The position numbers were made by a program, and so were the translations under genes. The notes below the pieces were generated by a model that had not been told where the DNA came from, made no database searches, and worked only from the letters and a program-made list of their open reading frames with translations. Below, in pieces: positions 17,431-27,240 of a stretch of 64,000 bases of DNA (positions are counted from its first letter, which is position 1; each line of letters begins with the position of its first letter). This DNA comes from Gammaproteobacteria bacterium (GTDB lineage Bacteria; Pseudomonadota; Gammaproteobacteria; Steroidobacterales; Rariloculaceae), in NCBI GenBank assembly GCA_022826245.1, contig JAJDVG010000002.1:79084-143083 (forward strand). The letters are read 5' to 3'.

Positions 17431-18237
17431 ATGAACGATCCGAATCCCAACGCAGCCGAACGCGGTTCGCAAGCCACCTGGCTCGGCTGGATCGCCGGAA
17501 TCGCCCTCCTCGCCGGACTCGCCACCGGCGGCCTGGCGCTCGCCTCCGCCGTCGGCATCTGGCTCGGGCTCTGGAACTTCCCGACGGGCTTCGGCATGCT
17601 GCAGATCGTCGGCTCCGTCGGCCAGCCCGTGACCGTGGCGGCAGTTGCCGCGGCCGTTGCGATCGGCGTGCTCGGGAAGCGGCTTGCCGCCGACGGCAGC
17701 CTGAAACTCGCGGCACACGCGCTGATCGGCGCGATCGCGGCGGGGCTCGGCTACTACGTCCCGGCGTCCTACGTCCCCGGCGAAGGCGAGAACATCCCGC
17801 CGATTCACGACATCTCGACCGACACCGTCAATCCGCCGGAGTTCGTCGCGGTCCTGCCGCTCAGGGCCGACGCGCCGAATCCGACCGTCTATGGCGGTTC
17901 CGATGACGTGACTCCGCAGACGCTCGCCGAAATGCAGACCGATGCCTATCCGGATCTCACGACGCGCACGCTCAGCGACCCGCCCGATGTCGTTTTCGAG
18001 CGTGCGCTCGCCGCCGTCGACCGGCTCGGCTGGGAACTCGTGGCCCAGGTACCGGAGGAAGGCCGCATCGAGGCCACCGACACGACGTTCTGGTACCGTT
18101 TCAAGGACGATGTCGTGATCCGGATCCAGCCCGCCCCGAACGGGACGATGGTCGACGCGCGATCCCTGTCACGCGTCGGACGCGGCGACGCCGGCACGAA
18201 TGCGAGACGGTTGAGGGCATTCTTCGACGTGCTTTAG
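17431..18237 (+). CDS. DUF1499 domain membrane protein
   Basis: A protein of 268 residues; the ATG at 17431 follows AGGAGGAG. The first ~125 residues contain four hydrophobic segments. The rest is a soluble domain with PDLTTRTLSDPPDVVFERAL, AAVDRLGWELVAQVPEEGRIEA and TDTTFWYRFKDDVVIRIQP, followed by MVDARSLSRVGRGDAGTNA, which is diagnostic of DUF1499. The soluble part probably sits in the periplasm. Function of the family is unknown. Confidence 0.9.
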   Translation: MNDPNPNAAERGSQATWLGWIAGIALLAGLATGGLALASAVGIWLGLWNFPTGFGMLQIVGSVGQPVTVAAVAAAVAIGVLGKRLAADGSLKLAAHALIGAIAAGLGYYVPASYVPGEGENIPPIHDISTDTVNPPEFVAVLPLRADAPNPTVYGGSDDVTPQTLAEMQTDAYPDLTTRTLSDPPDVVFERALAAVDRLGWELVAQVPEEGRIEATDTTFWYRFKDDVVIRIQPAPNGTMVDARSLSRVGRGDAGTNARRLRAFFDVL

Positions 18238-18304
18238 TCGCGCGCGCCGCGAACAATCCCCAGGGTCAATAGCGAGCCCTGTTCACGAGCGCCTGGACGA
18301 CGAC

Positions 18305-19489
18305 TCAGGCGAGTTGCGAGCGGTAAGCTCGTAACGAGCGTGCGAACTCCTGCAAGGCCGCGATACCGCTTGCCTCCGCATCGGCGCACCACGCCTGCAG
18401 ACGCGCGAGCGGCTCGGCCTGATCCATGCCGCGCTGATTCCACAGCGCCTTGAGCCGCTGCTTGAACTCGAAAATGGTCCTGAGCGTCTGGTTGTCCGCG
18501 AGAGCCGCGGACAGTTGCTGGTCGGCGACACGATCGATGGCCGTGTCTTCGGTCGAGATCTGCTTGCGCAGGCCGAGCAACCGCTTTTTCTCGGCGCCCT
18601 GTTCTGCCTTGCATGCGGAGCGAAACACCGGCCTTACCACGCGGCTGCCATAGAGCTTGAGCACGTGAAATCGATTCGCGACGATCGCGCTCAGCAATTC
18701 GGTATCGACGGCGGGTCGATCGTCGGCGAAACTCGTTTTCGGCGCGACCCTGCGCACCTCGGCAAGCCCGAGAAGCTCCAGCAGTCGAATGTAGAGCCAA
18801 CCCACGTCGAACTCCCACCACTTGTTCGAGAACTTCGCCGATACGCCGTAGGCGTGGTGATTGTTGTGCATCTCCTCGCCGCCGATGATCAGACCGAACG
18901 GGACGATGTTGCGCGAAGCGTCCTCGGTCTCGAAATTGCGGTAGCCCCAGTAATGCCCTACCCCGTTGATGACGCCGGCCGCCCAGAACGGTATCCACAT
19001 CATCTGCACGACCCAGATCGCGAGCCCCACGATGCCGAACAGGATCAGGTCGGCGGTGAGCATGAGGAAGATGCCGAGAAAAACGTGGCGGCTGTAGAGG
19101 TTGCGCTCGAGCCAGTCGTCGGGCGTGCCGTGGCCGTAAGCTTCGAGCGTTTCTCGTTTGGCCGCTTCCTTGCGGTAGAGGAACGCGCCGCCGAAGAGCA
19201 CCGAGGCGATGCTCGTTTGCTGAGGGCTGTGCGGGTCGTCCTCGAGTTCGCACTTCGCGTGGTGCTTTCTGTGCACGGCCACCCACTGGCGCGTCACCAT
19301 GCCGGTCGTCAACCACAGCCAGAACCTGAAAAAGTGACTCGCGACCGGGTGCAGCGTCAGCCCGCGATGGGCCTGGGCACGGTGCAGGAAGATCGTGACG
19401 CTCGCGATCGTGATGTGAGTCAGCAGCAATGTCGCCCAGAAGTAGCCCCAGCCGGACAACTCAAGCAAGCCCTGAAAATCCATACTCAT
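18305..19489 (-). CDS. Membrane fatty acid (acyl-CoA) desaturase
   Basis: A protein of 394 residues, the usual size for the DesA-like delta-9 branch of proteobacteria. His boxes are HRAQAH (36-41), HRKHH (73-77) and HNNHH (208-212), giving the diiron site. Four hydrophobic helices lie around them. The C-terminal ~110 residues are a charged helical extension (EQGAEKKRLLGLRKQ, QTLRTIFEFKQRLKAL) found in this branch. The reaction is O2-dependent insertion of a cis double bond, adjusting membrane fluidity. It is transcribed toward the DUF1499 gene. The LRTIF / RLKALW region recalls helical segments of transposases, but the His boxes decide the call. Confidence 0.9.
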   Translation of the reverse strand: MSMDFQGLLELSGWGYFWATLLLTHITIASVTIFLHRAQAHRGLTLHPVASHFFRFWLWLTTGMVTRQWVAVHRKHHAKCELEDDPHSPQQTSIASVLFGGAFLYRKEAAKRETLEAYGHGTPDDWLERNLYSRHVFLGIFLMLTADLILFGIVGLAIWVVQMMWIPFWAAGVINGVGHYWGYRNFETEDASRNIVPFGLIIGGEEMHNNHHAYGVSAKFSNKWWEFDVGWLYIRLLELLGLAEVRRVAPKTSFADDRPAVDTELLSAIVANRFHVLKLYGSRVVRPVFRSACKAEQGAEKKRLLGLRKQISTEDTAIDRVADQQLSAALADNQTLRTIFEFKQRLKALWNQRGMDQAEPLARLQAWCADAEASGIAALQEFARSLRAYRSQLA

Positions 19490-19622
19490 CTCTTGTCGTT
19501 TTTAACAGGCCGGTCGAGCGCCCCGGCGTGCCGGATGTCGCCGGCCAATTGTAGCGGCCCGAATTAATAATTGAAGAGCCGGATCATGCGATTCGGACTC
19601 GATTCGGTTCATGATCGGGCCC

Positions 19623-21677
19623 CTATTGGGCGCCGGGCGCGAGGCCGCAGTCCTCGGCCAGAAAATCGAGCAACGCCCCGTAGAACTCCATGTTGTGCTC
19701 GTAACCGAGCGTATCCACCGTATGTGCGGCATCGATGAGCTTGACGTACTTGTAGGGCTTCTGCAGCCGTTCGAGTTCCAGCGCGAAGAGGTCGCTGTGC
19801 CTGATCGGCACGATCAGATCCCGGTCGCCGTGCACGAGCAGCACGGGAACGTTCACGTTCTCCACGAGTTCGAGGGGCGAGAGCCCGCCCCGGGTCATCT
19901 GAAAGATGTCCCTGAACCGGTAATTCCACTCTTCCTTGGCGATCAATTCCATGCTGCTGACACCTGCGCCCGGAATGGCGCAGTTATACAGATTCGGCTC
20001 GCGGAGCGAACCCATGAACGCGGAGAATCCACCGTAGCTCCAGCCGAATATCGCAAGACGGTCGGGATCCGCGATACCCTGGTCGATCAGGTATTCGATT
20101 CCGTCATCCACGTCGTCCTGCATTGCGAGGCCCCACTGCCGGTCGCCTGCCGCGAAGTACTCGTAGCCGAATCCGGTCGAACCGCGAAAGTTTGGCTGCA
20201 GCACGGCGTAGCCGCGCGTCGCGAGCAATTGCGGCCACTCGTCCCAGAACGACGAGTTCCAGTGCAGCGAGTCGCGCGATTGGGGGCCGCCATGCGGATG
20301 AGCAACGGTCGGGTACGGCGGTTCACCGCTCGTCGGTAGCGTAAGAACCGCATTGAGGAGCATCCCGTCGCGTGCCTCGTACCAGACGACCTGCCGTTCG
20401 CCGAGTTGCCCGGGTTCGATGGCGGCTGCCGTTGCGAGCAACTGGAGATTGCTCCGATCGGTGAGCAGATAGTACCGGCCCGGCTCCCGCGGTCCCGTGG
20501 AGTGAATGACGATGTACTTGTCTTCGGCCGCCCGGTCATGGATGCGGTTGAAGTTGTCCGCGGGGAGCGCCGCGTCGATGGATTGCTGAAGCGCCGCCGC
20601 TTCTTCGTCAATGTAGTAGATGGTCGGCGCGTCGCCCGTGTAGAAAAAACCGACGAGACTCGGATCCTCGTCTCCGTCGACGCAAGCGTCCGAGATGCAC
20701 GCCGAAACGACCCCACCGGCATCGTAACGGTCGGTCGCGAAAAGCAACTCCGGTTCCGCGTCCAGACTATTCAGATCGTACTGGAATATCCCTTCGGTAT
20801 CGCGGTCTTTCGCCCACGAGACGTAGACCTTGTTCGGCTCGCCCGGCACGAATCCCTGCACAGCCAGGGAACGGCGCTCGTCGGCATCGTAACGAATCCA
20901 CTCGTTCCATTCGGTCTCTCCCTTCAGACGAAACTGAATGACGATGTCATTGTCGTTGGGCGTCACGTAGGAGCGGATGCGCACGTCTCCGTCATAGTCG
21001 TAGGCGTATCCGAAATAGCTCGATGAGAACTGAAACAGCGGGTCGCTGCGGCCGTCGTTGACGTTGACCCGGAAGACCTCGGTGCCCACATCGTCCGAAC
21101 CCAGCCACTCGATCATCACCCAGTCGTCTTCCTCGGGCAGGCGGTGCACCAGGGCGGGACTGTAGAGGCGCTGCGCGACAGTCTCCGATGCAAAGCGGGC
21201 GATATTGGTCTTGGCCGGCAACTCCACCCAGGGACCGCCATCGAGCCCCACGGACAACAGCTTGTACGCGTAAGTCTTGACCCGCCCCGGAGCGCCGATG
21301 CCGGCGGTGTTGTAGGCGACCCGCCGGCCCGGCACTTCGACAGGCTGACGGGTACGAATCAGGAGCCGCTCGTCATTCGCCCAGTCGACGCCCACGATAT
21401 CCATGTGCTCTGCGCCGAGCGTGTAGGGCTCGCCCGCGATATTTTCCGTTTCGTAGACGTCGACCACGTAATTCTGGCCGCGCCCGAGCAGGCGCATGAC
21501 GGCCAGACGTTCGCCGGACGGCGAGAGATCCACGTCGCGCACGATGGGCCTCATGGCGAAGGCCTCCAGGGGCGGCGGAGACTGAGCCACCGCTACGCCA
21601 AGGGGAGCAAGGATTCCTGCGGCGAAAAGTACACGCCGCGCTGCAACGATTGTCCTGACGCGAGCTTTGGCATTCAT
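19623..21677 (-). CDS. Exported S9 family prolyl oligopeptidase
   Basis: A protein of 684 residues from the ATG at 21677, with GGAG 10 bases upstream. The signal peptide ends near GVAVAQ (32). A beta-propeller-like N-terminal half (DVDLSPSGERLAVM) leads to the hydrolase domain: AHPHGGPQSRDS (oxyanion), PNFRGSTGFGYEYFAAGDRQWG, nucleophile GWSYGGFSAFM, Asp in VHGDRDLIVP and His in DAAHTVD. It cleaves peptides in the periplasm. It follows the TonB receptor gene by 44 bases on the same strand, a frequent pairing for peptide uptake and breakdown. Confidence 0.92.
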   Translation of the reverse strand: MNAKARVRTIVAARRVLFAAGILAPLGVAVAQSPPPLEAFAMRPIVRDVDLSPSGERLAVMRLLGRGQNYVVDVYETENIAGEPYTLGAEHMDIVGVDWANDERLLIRTRQPVEVPGRRVAYNTAGIGAPGRVKTYAYKLLSVGLDGGPWVELPAKTNIARFASETVAQRLYSPALVHRLPEEDDWVMIEWLGSDDVGTEVFRVNVNDGRSDPLFQFSSSYFGYAYDYDGDVRIRSYVTPNDNDIVIQFRLKGETEWNEWIRYDADERRSLAVQGFVPGEPNKVYVSWAKDRDTEGIFQYDLNSLDAEPELLFATDRYDAGGVVSACISDACVDGDEDPSLVGFFYTGDAPTIYYIDEEAAALQQSIDAALPADNFNRIHDRAAEDKYIVIHSTGPREPGRYYLLTDRSNLQLLATAAAIEPGQLGERQVVWYEARDGMLLNAVLTLPTSGEPPYPTVAHPHGGPQSRDSLHWNSSFWDEWPQLLATRGYAVLQPNFRGSTGFGYEYFAAGDRQWGLAMQDDVDDGIEYLIDQGIADPDRLAIFGWSYGGFSAFMGSLREPNLYNCAIPGAGVSSMELIAKEEWNYRFRDIFQMTRGGLSPLELVENVNVPVLLVHGDRDLIVPIRHSDLFALELERLQKPYKYVKLIDAAHTVDTLGYEHNMEFYGALLDFLAEDCGLAPGAQ

Positions 21678-21721
21678 TGTGTCAATACTCCGTGGAAACT
21701 GTCGGCGGCAAACACGATCGG

Positions 21722-24700
21722 TCACGTGCCCTGGAAACTGTAGCTGAACGAAGCGAATACGCGACGCCCGAGCAGATCGTAGCCGGAGCCGAGCGGAATG
21801 TTGTACGAAACAGGACTCGATACGGACGGCGAGAAGGGTCCCCAGCCGACAAGCGGCGGCTTCTTGTCGAACAGATTGCGGACGCCGAAAACCACAACGT
21901 AGCGCCCGTTGGGATCGCTGTAGCGCACCGACGCCGTGTGGAAGTAGCGCCTGTTCGCAGTTGCCACGTTCGTGAACACGGGCGCGCTGCGAAGCCGGTA
22001 AACCGGCGCCTCGTCCGTGGAGCCCACGTAGTCGATCGACCAGGTAAACGTGAAATCGCGCCAGTCGAAGCGGATGTCCGCTTCGCCGCGCCACTTCGGA
22101 TAGGCGTGACGACCGATGTAGTCCTGACTCTCCGCGCCGGTCAAGCCGTATTCATAGCCTGTAACCTTCGCGAGCAGAAGATCCACACTCAGGTCCCCGA
22201 CCGCGTACTCGCGTTCGGCGCGGACCGTGATGTCGTATCCCTTGGATAGTTCGACGGCGACATTGACGAAAGACGAGTTCACGGAACTGATCTGGCCGTC
22301 GTCCCTGCGGTCGCCGACCAGCGTGCATTCCTGGGCGGAAAAACCCGGCGAACTGTAGCAACGCGACAATATGCTGCCCGCACCGAGTTGGGAGATCGAA
22401 TTCGCAAGATCGATTTCGTAGTAGTCCACCGCGACGCTCAGGTTGAGTCCCACGCGCGGAAATCGGGACGCGAGATCGGGCGTAAATACAAGACCCAGTG
22501 TCCTGGAATCCGAGGTTTCCGCGTTGAGATCAAGGTTGCCGCCGGTGATCAGGAGCAGACTCGAAGTCGCGGAATAGCCCGGTGGAATGATCCCCTGGTC
22601 CTCGAGCGACTGGCAGTTCTGGTACAGATTGCTGCCCGGATCCAGATCCCGCGTGGGATCCCTGAAGTTGTTGCACGGGTCCGCCCGCGAGGCAACGAAA
22701 CCGGTCTGATTGGCGAGATAAAGCTCGTAGAGCGCAGGCGCGCGAAACGAGGTGCCAAGGGCCGCGCGGAGCCTGAGCAGCGTGCTCGGCGCCCAGTTGA
22801 CAAGCGCCCGCCAGGTGGAGTCGCTACCGTAGGAGCTGTAGTCCGTGTAGCGCCAGGACGCATTAAGCGTGAACTCCTCCGCCAGTTCCTGGCCTGCCAC
22901 GAGCGGCAGTTCGAGTTCGCCGTATAGCTCGCTGACCTTGTCATCTCCGATCGTGCGACCGGCGGCCGTGAAACCCCATTGATTGTCCTCGACCGATGCC
23001 AGCGGCGGGCGGTCGTCGATCTCCCTGCTGCGCCACTCCGCCCCCAGCACACCGCGCACCTGGCCTGCCGGCAGGTTGAACAGCCCGCCTTCGAGATTGA
23101 ATCCCGCGCTCAGAAGATCGTAATCGGTTTCCAGATATTGCCGTTCCGTGATGTAGTTGGCGGCGTCTGCGGGTATTTCGCCGCGCAGGGCGCTTGCGCT
23201 GAAAAGGTCGAGCGGCACGCAGGCAGGATCGGGGCCTTCGGCGAAAACCCCTTCAACCACGGGGTTCTCGAAATTGGCCGCGAAGAAGAGCTGCCCGGGA
23301 TCGAGCACGCACTGAAGGTTGCCGTTGCCATCGACCGCGCTGGACAGTGCGCGGGCCACCTTGTCCTTGAGCCAGGAGTCGTAGTTCCAGCCACCGCGGC
23401 TGTACGAATAACCGACGAACACATCCCAGGAAAAATCGCCGCGATCTCCCTCGAGACCGAGCGTCAGCGCGGTGACATCGTTTTCGACCTCGGTTGCCGG
23501 GTCGAGCATGTCGTAGGCCATGACGACGGGATTCGCTATGCCTCCGATCACGCCAAACGGATTGGTCGGATTATTGGGGTGAACGAACGGAAAGAACTGC
23601 CGGTAACCGCTGTTGATCGTGTCCTCGCGCTGGCTGAAATAAAGTTCGTAGGTGCCGCTGACAGTACCGACACCCTCTCCGACCCTGAAATCCAGCAACC
23701 CGTCGCTGTAGGCCTGGATGGTCTTGCGCTTCGGGTAAATGTCCTCCACCGTCCAGTTGCGATCCTCGCGCAGACCGGGCTCCGGCACCGTCTCGCCGCC
23801 CGGACCCACGGCGACCTCGCGCCACGGCAGGCCGGTGCCGAAGAAGTTGGCCGCCGTATCGGGGATGGAACTGATCGATGTAGCCCGAAGACCATACACG
23901 TCGACAAACGCGTGCACGCTGCCGAAACAGCGTCCATTGAAGGTCGGCTGGAATATCGAGGGATGCACTTCGCCGTTGGTCAGCGGCCGCTCGTCGCAGA
24001 AGCTGTATTCGAACTCGTTGCGCTTGACGGGTCCGAAGCCGGAAGCCTCGATGGCAAGGTCGAAGTAACCGCGGTCGAATGTCTTGCCGTAGAGCAGGCT
24101 GACGGATCCATAGTCCGATATCTCCTGGTAATCGGCTTCTATACGGAAATCGTCGAATCTTCTCCTCGTGATGATGTTCACGACACCGGCCACGGCGTCG
24201 GCGCCGTATACCGACGAAGCGCCGTCCTTGAGAATCTCGATGCGTTGCACGGCAACGAAGGGGATGGAGTTCAGGTCGACGCTGGCCACCTGACCGCGAG
24301 TACCCGCCGGCGTGAACCGGCGCCCGTTGACCAGCACGAGGGTACGGTCGGCGTCTAGGCTGCGAAGCCCGAAGGTATTGGCGCCCGGGCCGCCGGAAAC
24401 CACGAAACCGCCGAACGTGTTGTCGATCTGCACGCCGGAAGCGAGCGCGCTCGACTGCAGCATCTCCGTGGTGTTGGCGAGGCCGGCCAGCAGGGCGCGC
24501 TCATCGGTGATGACGGTCACCGGCAACGCGGCAGTAAAGTTGTCGCGCCGAATACGCGAGCCGGTCACGACGACTTCCTCGGCAACGCCGGCCGCAGGCG
24601 CAACGACCGGCACGTCGGCGGCCGCGTCCGGCGCCTCCTCGGCAGCGGCGGACTCCTCGATCTGCTCGTCCTGGCCCGCGGCGGATTCCGCATCCTCCGC

Positions 24701-24775
24701 TTCCTGTGCGATGGAGGCTGCCGTCAACGCGATCGCCGCAAGTGCCCCCACTGCCGTTCGCAGAAAAATCGTCAT
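21722..24775 (-). CDS. TonB-dependent outer-membrane receptor
   Basis: A protein of 1017 residues from the ATG at 24775. After a signal peptide ending at SIAQ comes a low-complexity Ala/Glu stretch. The plug has VVVTGSRIRRDNF, LQSSALASGV, GLRSLDADRTLVLVNGRR and QRIEILKDGASSVYGADAVAGVVNI. The barrel ends with RNLFDKKPP and YSFQGT; the terminal residue is Thr rather than the common aromatic, but a Phe is close. It imports a large substrate with TonB energy. The S9 peptidase downstream suggests peptides. Two DUF6644-like membrane proteins lie upstream on the same strand. Confidence 0.93.
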   Translation of the reverse strand: MTIFLRTAVGALAAIALTAASIAQEAEDAESAAGQDEQIEESAAAEEAPDAAADVPVVAPAAGVAEEVVVTGSRIRRDNFTAALPVTVITDERALLAGLANTTEMLQSSALASGVQIDNTFGGFVVSGGPGANTFGLRSLDADRTLVLVNGRRFTPAGTRGQVASVDLNSIPFVAVQRIEILKDGASSVYGADAVAGVVNIITRRRFDDFRIEADYQEISDYGSVSLLYGKTFDRGYFDLAIEASGFGPVKRNEFEYSFCDERPLTNGEVHPSIFQPTFNGRCFGSVHAFVDVYGLRATSISSIPDTAANFFGTGLPWREVAVGPGGETVPEPGLREDRNWTVEDIYPKRKTIQAYSDGLLDFRVGEGVGTVSGTYELYFSQREDTINSGYRQFFPFVHPNNPTNPFGVIGGIANPVVMAYDMLDPATEVENDVTALTLGLEGDRGDFSWDVFVGYSYSRGGWNYDSWLKDKVARALSSAVDGNGNLQCVLDPGQLFFAANFENPVVEGVFAEGPDPACVPLDLFSASALRGEIPADAANYITERQYLETDYDLLSAGFNLEGGLFNLPAGQVRGVLGAEWRSREIDDRPPLASVEDNQWGFTAAGRTIGDDKVSELYGELELPLVAGQELAEEFTLNASWRYTDYSSYGSDSTWRALVNWAPSTLLRLRAALGTSFRAPALYELYLANQTGFVASRADPCNNFRDPTRDLDPGSNLYQNCQSLEDQGIIPPGYSATSSLLLITGGNLDLNAETSDSRTLGLVFTPDLASRFPRVGLNLSVAVDYYEIDLANSISQLGAGSILSRCYSSPGFSAQECTLVGDRRDDGQISSVNSSFVNVAVELSKGYDITVRAEREYAVGDLSVDLLLAKVTGYEYGLTGAESQDYIGRHAYPKWRGEADIRFDWRDFTFTWSIDYVGSTDEAPVYRLRSAPVFTNVATANRRYFHTASVRYSDPNGRYVVVFGVRNLFDKKPPLVGWGPFSPSVSSPVSYNIPLGSGYDLLGRRVFASFSYSFQGT

Positions 24776-24850
24776 GGCACTTCCCCTTTTCGCTTGAAAT
24801 TGCCCGATTTCCATTCTAGCGCCCGGAACCCTTTTGTGCTGCACGTTCGC

Positions 24851-25366
24851 TCAATAGATGATGGCCGGAGGACGGTAGAACGTGATCAACCTTCCGGCGC
24901 ACATCACGGCGATGAGCAGCACGAGCGAGACTGCGCCCATGATCCTCGCCGGCCGCGGCGCATCGTCGTAAGGCCCCATCGCGGCGACGGCTTTGAATTG
25001 CAGCCGATAGAACAGCACCACGTTCATGCCCATGAGGGCAAGGCAGACTGCCTTCACGTGGAACGCCGAGTTGTAGAAATACTGATCGGGCGCGCCGGAG
25101 ATGAACAGCAGCCCGGTCAGCAAGGAGACGCCGAACCCCGCGAAGCCCAGGCGCAGCAGCCCGTGCATCGCGCCGGGACGAATGCCCTTGGCTAGCCCGA
25201 GCAGGCGCAGGTCGAACACGCCGACGGAAGCGGCCATGAGCGTGAGCCCGATGAAGTGCAGGGTCTCGCTGATCGGCCACGCCCACTGCCAGGTCGTCAC
25301 GAACTGTGACGGCGGCGTGCTGACGATCCAGCTCATCAGGGCCTGCATGAATGTTCCGGCTTGCAT
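24851..25366 (-). CDS. DUF6644-like integral membrane protein (second of pair)
   Basis: A protein of 171 residues with about five hydrophobic segments and a WPISETLHFIGLTLMAASVG stretch. DLRLLGLAKG, GFGVSLLTGLLFISGAPDQY and NSAFHVKAVCLALMG follow. The His in ETLH and HVKA could bind heme or metal; that is inference. The shorter MQALMSW start is possible. It begins 9 bases after the stop of the related gene at 25376-25885, so the two are one unit and probably a heteromeric complex. Confidence 0.65.
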   Translation of the reverse strand: MQAGTFMQALMSWIVSTPPSQFVTTWQWAWPISETLHFIGLTLMAASVGVFDLRLLGLAKGIRPGAMHGLLRLGFAGFGVSLLTGLLFISGAPDQYFYNSAFHVKAVCLALMGMNVVLFYRLQFKAVAAMGPYDDAPRPARIMGAVSLVLLIAVMCAGRLITFYRPPAIIY

Positions 25367-25375
25367 GAGCGTGCC

Positions 25376-25885
25376 TCAGTTCACCACGTCGCCGGCCATC
25401 AGAATGCTGTGGGTATAAGCCAGAAACCTTCCCGTCGCGATCGTTCCAACCCAGAGCGCAAGCGTGGTCGCCGCGACGCCCTTGACGCGAAAACCCGGCT
25501 CGAACACTCGGCCAGCATTGGCGCCGGCAAAGACCTGCCGGCCAAGCCATGTAAGCGCTACGACCGCCACCGCGATGAGCCCGAGCTTGATGTAGAAGAT
25601 CGGATTGGTCAGCGCCTTGGCCGGATAGGCCACGAGCAGCAGGACGCCCGACACGGCATTGATCGCGAACCCGATCCACATGACCGGCAGGAGTTGCCGC
25701 AACGGAGCGATCGGATAACGGTTCGCGAAACCGAGCACCCAGACGTTCACGGCCACGCTGACGCCAACGACGAAACCGAGACCGAGCGTATGCAGGAACA
25801 GAATGAAGGGAAACGCGAAGACCGACGGCGTCTCGCGAATCCAGACGCTCAAGGCCGTTTGCTCCAGCGCAGCGAGAAAAGCCAT
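25376..25885 (-). CDS. DUF6644-like integral membrane protein (first of pair)
   Basis: A protein of 169 residues with five hydrophobic segments. FPFILFLHTLGLGFVVGVSV, LPVMWIGFAINAVSGVLLL and NPIFYIKLGLIAVAVVALTW match its partner in plan, so the two arose by duplication. A conserved His (FLHTLG) occupies the place of ETLH in the partner. ATG at 25885 is used; a TTG at 25894 is also in frame and neither has a strong ribosome site. Function is unknown. It diverges from the phosphatase gene at 26065. Confidence 0.65.
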   Translation of the reverse strand: MAFLAALEQTALSVWIRETPSVFAFPFILFLHTLGLGFVVGVSVAVNVWVLGFANRYPIAPLRQLLPVMWIGFAINAVSGVLLLVAYPAKALTNPIFYIKLGLIAVAVVALTWLGRQVFAGANAGRVFEPGFRVKGVAATTLALWVGTIATGRFLAYTHSILMAGDVVN

Positions 25886-26064
25886 CGTGGGCAAATGTTA
25901 GCAGAGTCTCCTGCTGCCCACCCGCGCGGGAGGATCGCGAAATCCACGCGGGCGACCGCGTTGCGCCGCTCGTTCCCAGCACCCGGCAACTGTTCAGACA
26001 GCATGCGTAATGATACCTTCGCCACCGTCCCGTAACTTTGCGCAAGCGCGACACGAGGTTTCGA

Positions 26065-27240
26065 ATGGCGGACCCGCTCTACAAGATTCTGGTCGTGGAC
26101 GACGAGCCCGACCTGGAACCGCTCGTAAAGATGCGCATGCGCCGGGAAATCCGGTCGAAACTCTATACCTTCGTCTTCGCGCACAACGGTGTCGAAGCGC
26201 TCGAAGTGCTCGAACGCGAAGGCGATGTCGATCTCGTGCTTTCCGACATCAACATGCCCCGGATGGACGGCCTGACGCTTCTGGAACAGATCGCGGGAGC
26301 CGAGGCCGACATGCGCGCGGTGATCATTTCCGCCTACGGGGACATGAAGAACATCCGCACGGCCATGAATCGCGGTGCGTTCGATTTCATCATCAAGCCC
26401 ATCGACTTCGACGACTTCAGGGTCACGGTCAACCGCGCCTTGAGCCACCTGGCCAAGTGGCGCGAAGCGCTCGTGTCGCGCGACAAGCTGGTCTCCCTGC
26501 AGAACGAACTCGACGTCGCAGCGACCATCCAGCAGTCGATTCTGCCGACGGTGTTCCCGGAAAACGCGGAATTCCAGATCTACGGCTCCATGGAGCCGGC
26601 CCGCGCCGTCGGGGGCGACTTCTTCTTCGTCGAGCGTTTTCCCGACGGCCGGATTGCGCTCGCCATCGCCGATGTCTCCGACAAGGGTGTGCCGGCCGCA
26701 CTGTTCATGATGCTGACCCGAACGTTGCTCAAGGGCGCACTGCGCGACGGCGCACCACCGGGCCAGGTTCTCGAAGAGGTCAACGACCTGTTGCACGAGG
26801 ATAACGACACCGCGATGTTCGTCACCCTGTTTTGCGCGATTTACGATTCGCAGACGGGCGCGCTCGTTTTTGCCAATGGCGGCCATAACCCGCCCCTGCA
26901 TGTCCGCATGGATGGAAGCTCCGAAGAATTGCCGATGACCGGCGGTATCGCATTGGGCGTGGCGCCCGAGTTTTCCTTCTCCGAACAAACCATCGTGCTC
27001 GCGCCGGGCGAGAGCGCCGTGCTTTATACTGACGGCGTAACCGAGGCCATCGACGACGCTGACGAGGAGTTCGGAATGGTGCGTCTTGGCGATGTCTTTA
27101 CCGAAGCGCCCGCCATGGATGCACGCAACGGAAACAGGGCGGTATTCGACGCGGTCAGAACGTTTACGGGCGAAACGCCGCAATTCGACGACATTACCTG
27201 CCTCGTGCTGCATCGAAAACAGCCTTCCCGAGCATCATGA
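26065..27240 (+). CDS. Response regulator with PP2C (SpoIIE/RsbU-type) phosphatase domain
   Basis: A protein of 391 residues from the ATG at 26065 (GAGG upstream). The receiver domain (about 5-125) has Asp12-Asp13, phospho-acceptor Asp61 in LSDINMPRMDG, and Lys111 in IIKPID. A linker helix (QNELDVAATIQQSILP) leads to a PP2C domain with ARAVGGDFFFVERF, ADVSDKGVPAALFMM, ANGGHNPPL and LYTDGVTEAIDD, which has the metal-binding Asp residues. It should dephosphorylate the STAS antagonist when its receiver is phosphorylated. It overlaps the next gene by four bases (ATGA). Confidence 0.93.
   Translation: MADPLYKILVVDDEPDLEPLVKMRMRREIRSKLYTFVFAHNGVEALEVLEREGDVDLVLSDINMPRMDGLTLLEQIAGAEADMRAVIISAYGDMKNIRTAMNRGAFDFIIKPIDFDDFRVTVNRALSHLAKWREALVSRDKLVSLQNELDVAATIQQSILPTVFPENAEFQIYGSMEPARAVGGDFFFVERFPDGRIALAIADVSDKGVPAALFMMLTRTLLKGALRDGAPPGQVLEEVNDLLHEDNDTAMFVTLFCAIYDSQTGALVFANGGHNPPLHVRMDGSSEELPMTGGIALGVAPEFSFSEQTIVLAPGESAVLYTDGVTEAIDDADEEFGMVRLGDVFTEAPAMDARNGNRAVFDAVRTFTGETPQFDDITCLVLHRKQPSRAS

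Noticed and set aside
18594..18700. Transposase-like reading of the desaturase C-terminus
   Set aside because: The three His boxes and the 394-residue length fit a DesA-type desaturase, whose C-terminal helical extension is normal; no terminal repeats are present.
19565..19622. Imperfect hairpin (GGATCATG and CATGATCG) after the S9 peptidase stop
   Set aside because: The stem is short with a mismatch and a 21-base loop, and no T-run follows; not strong enough to list as a terminator.
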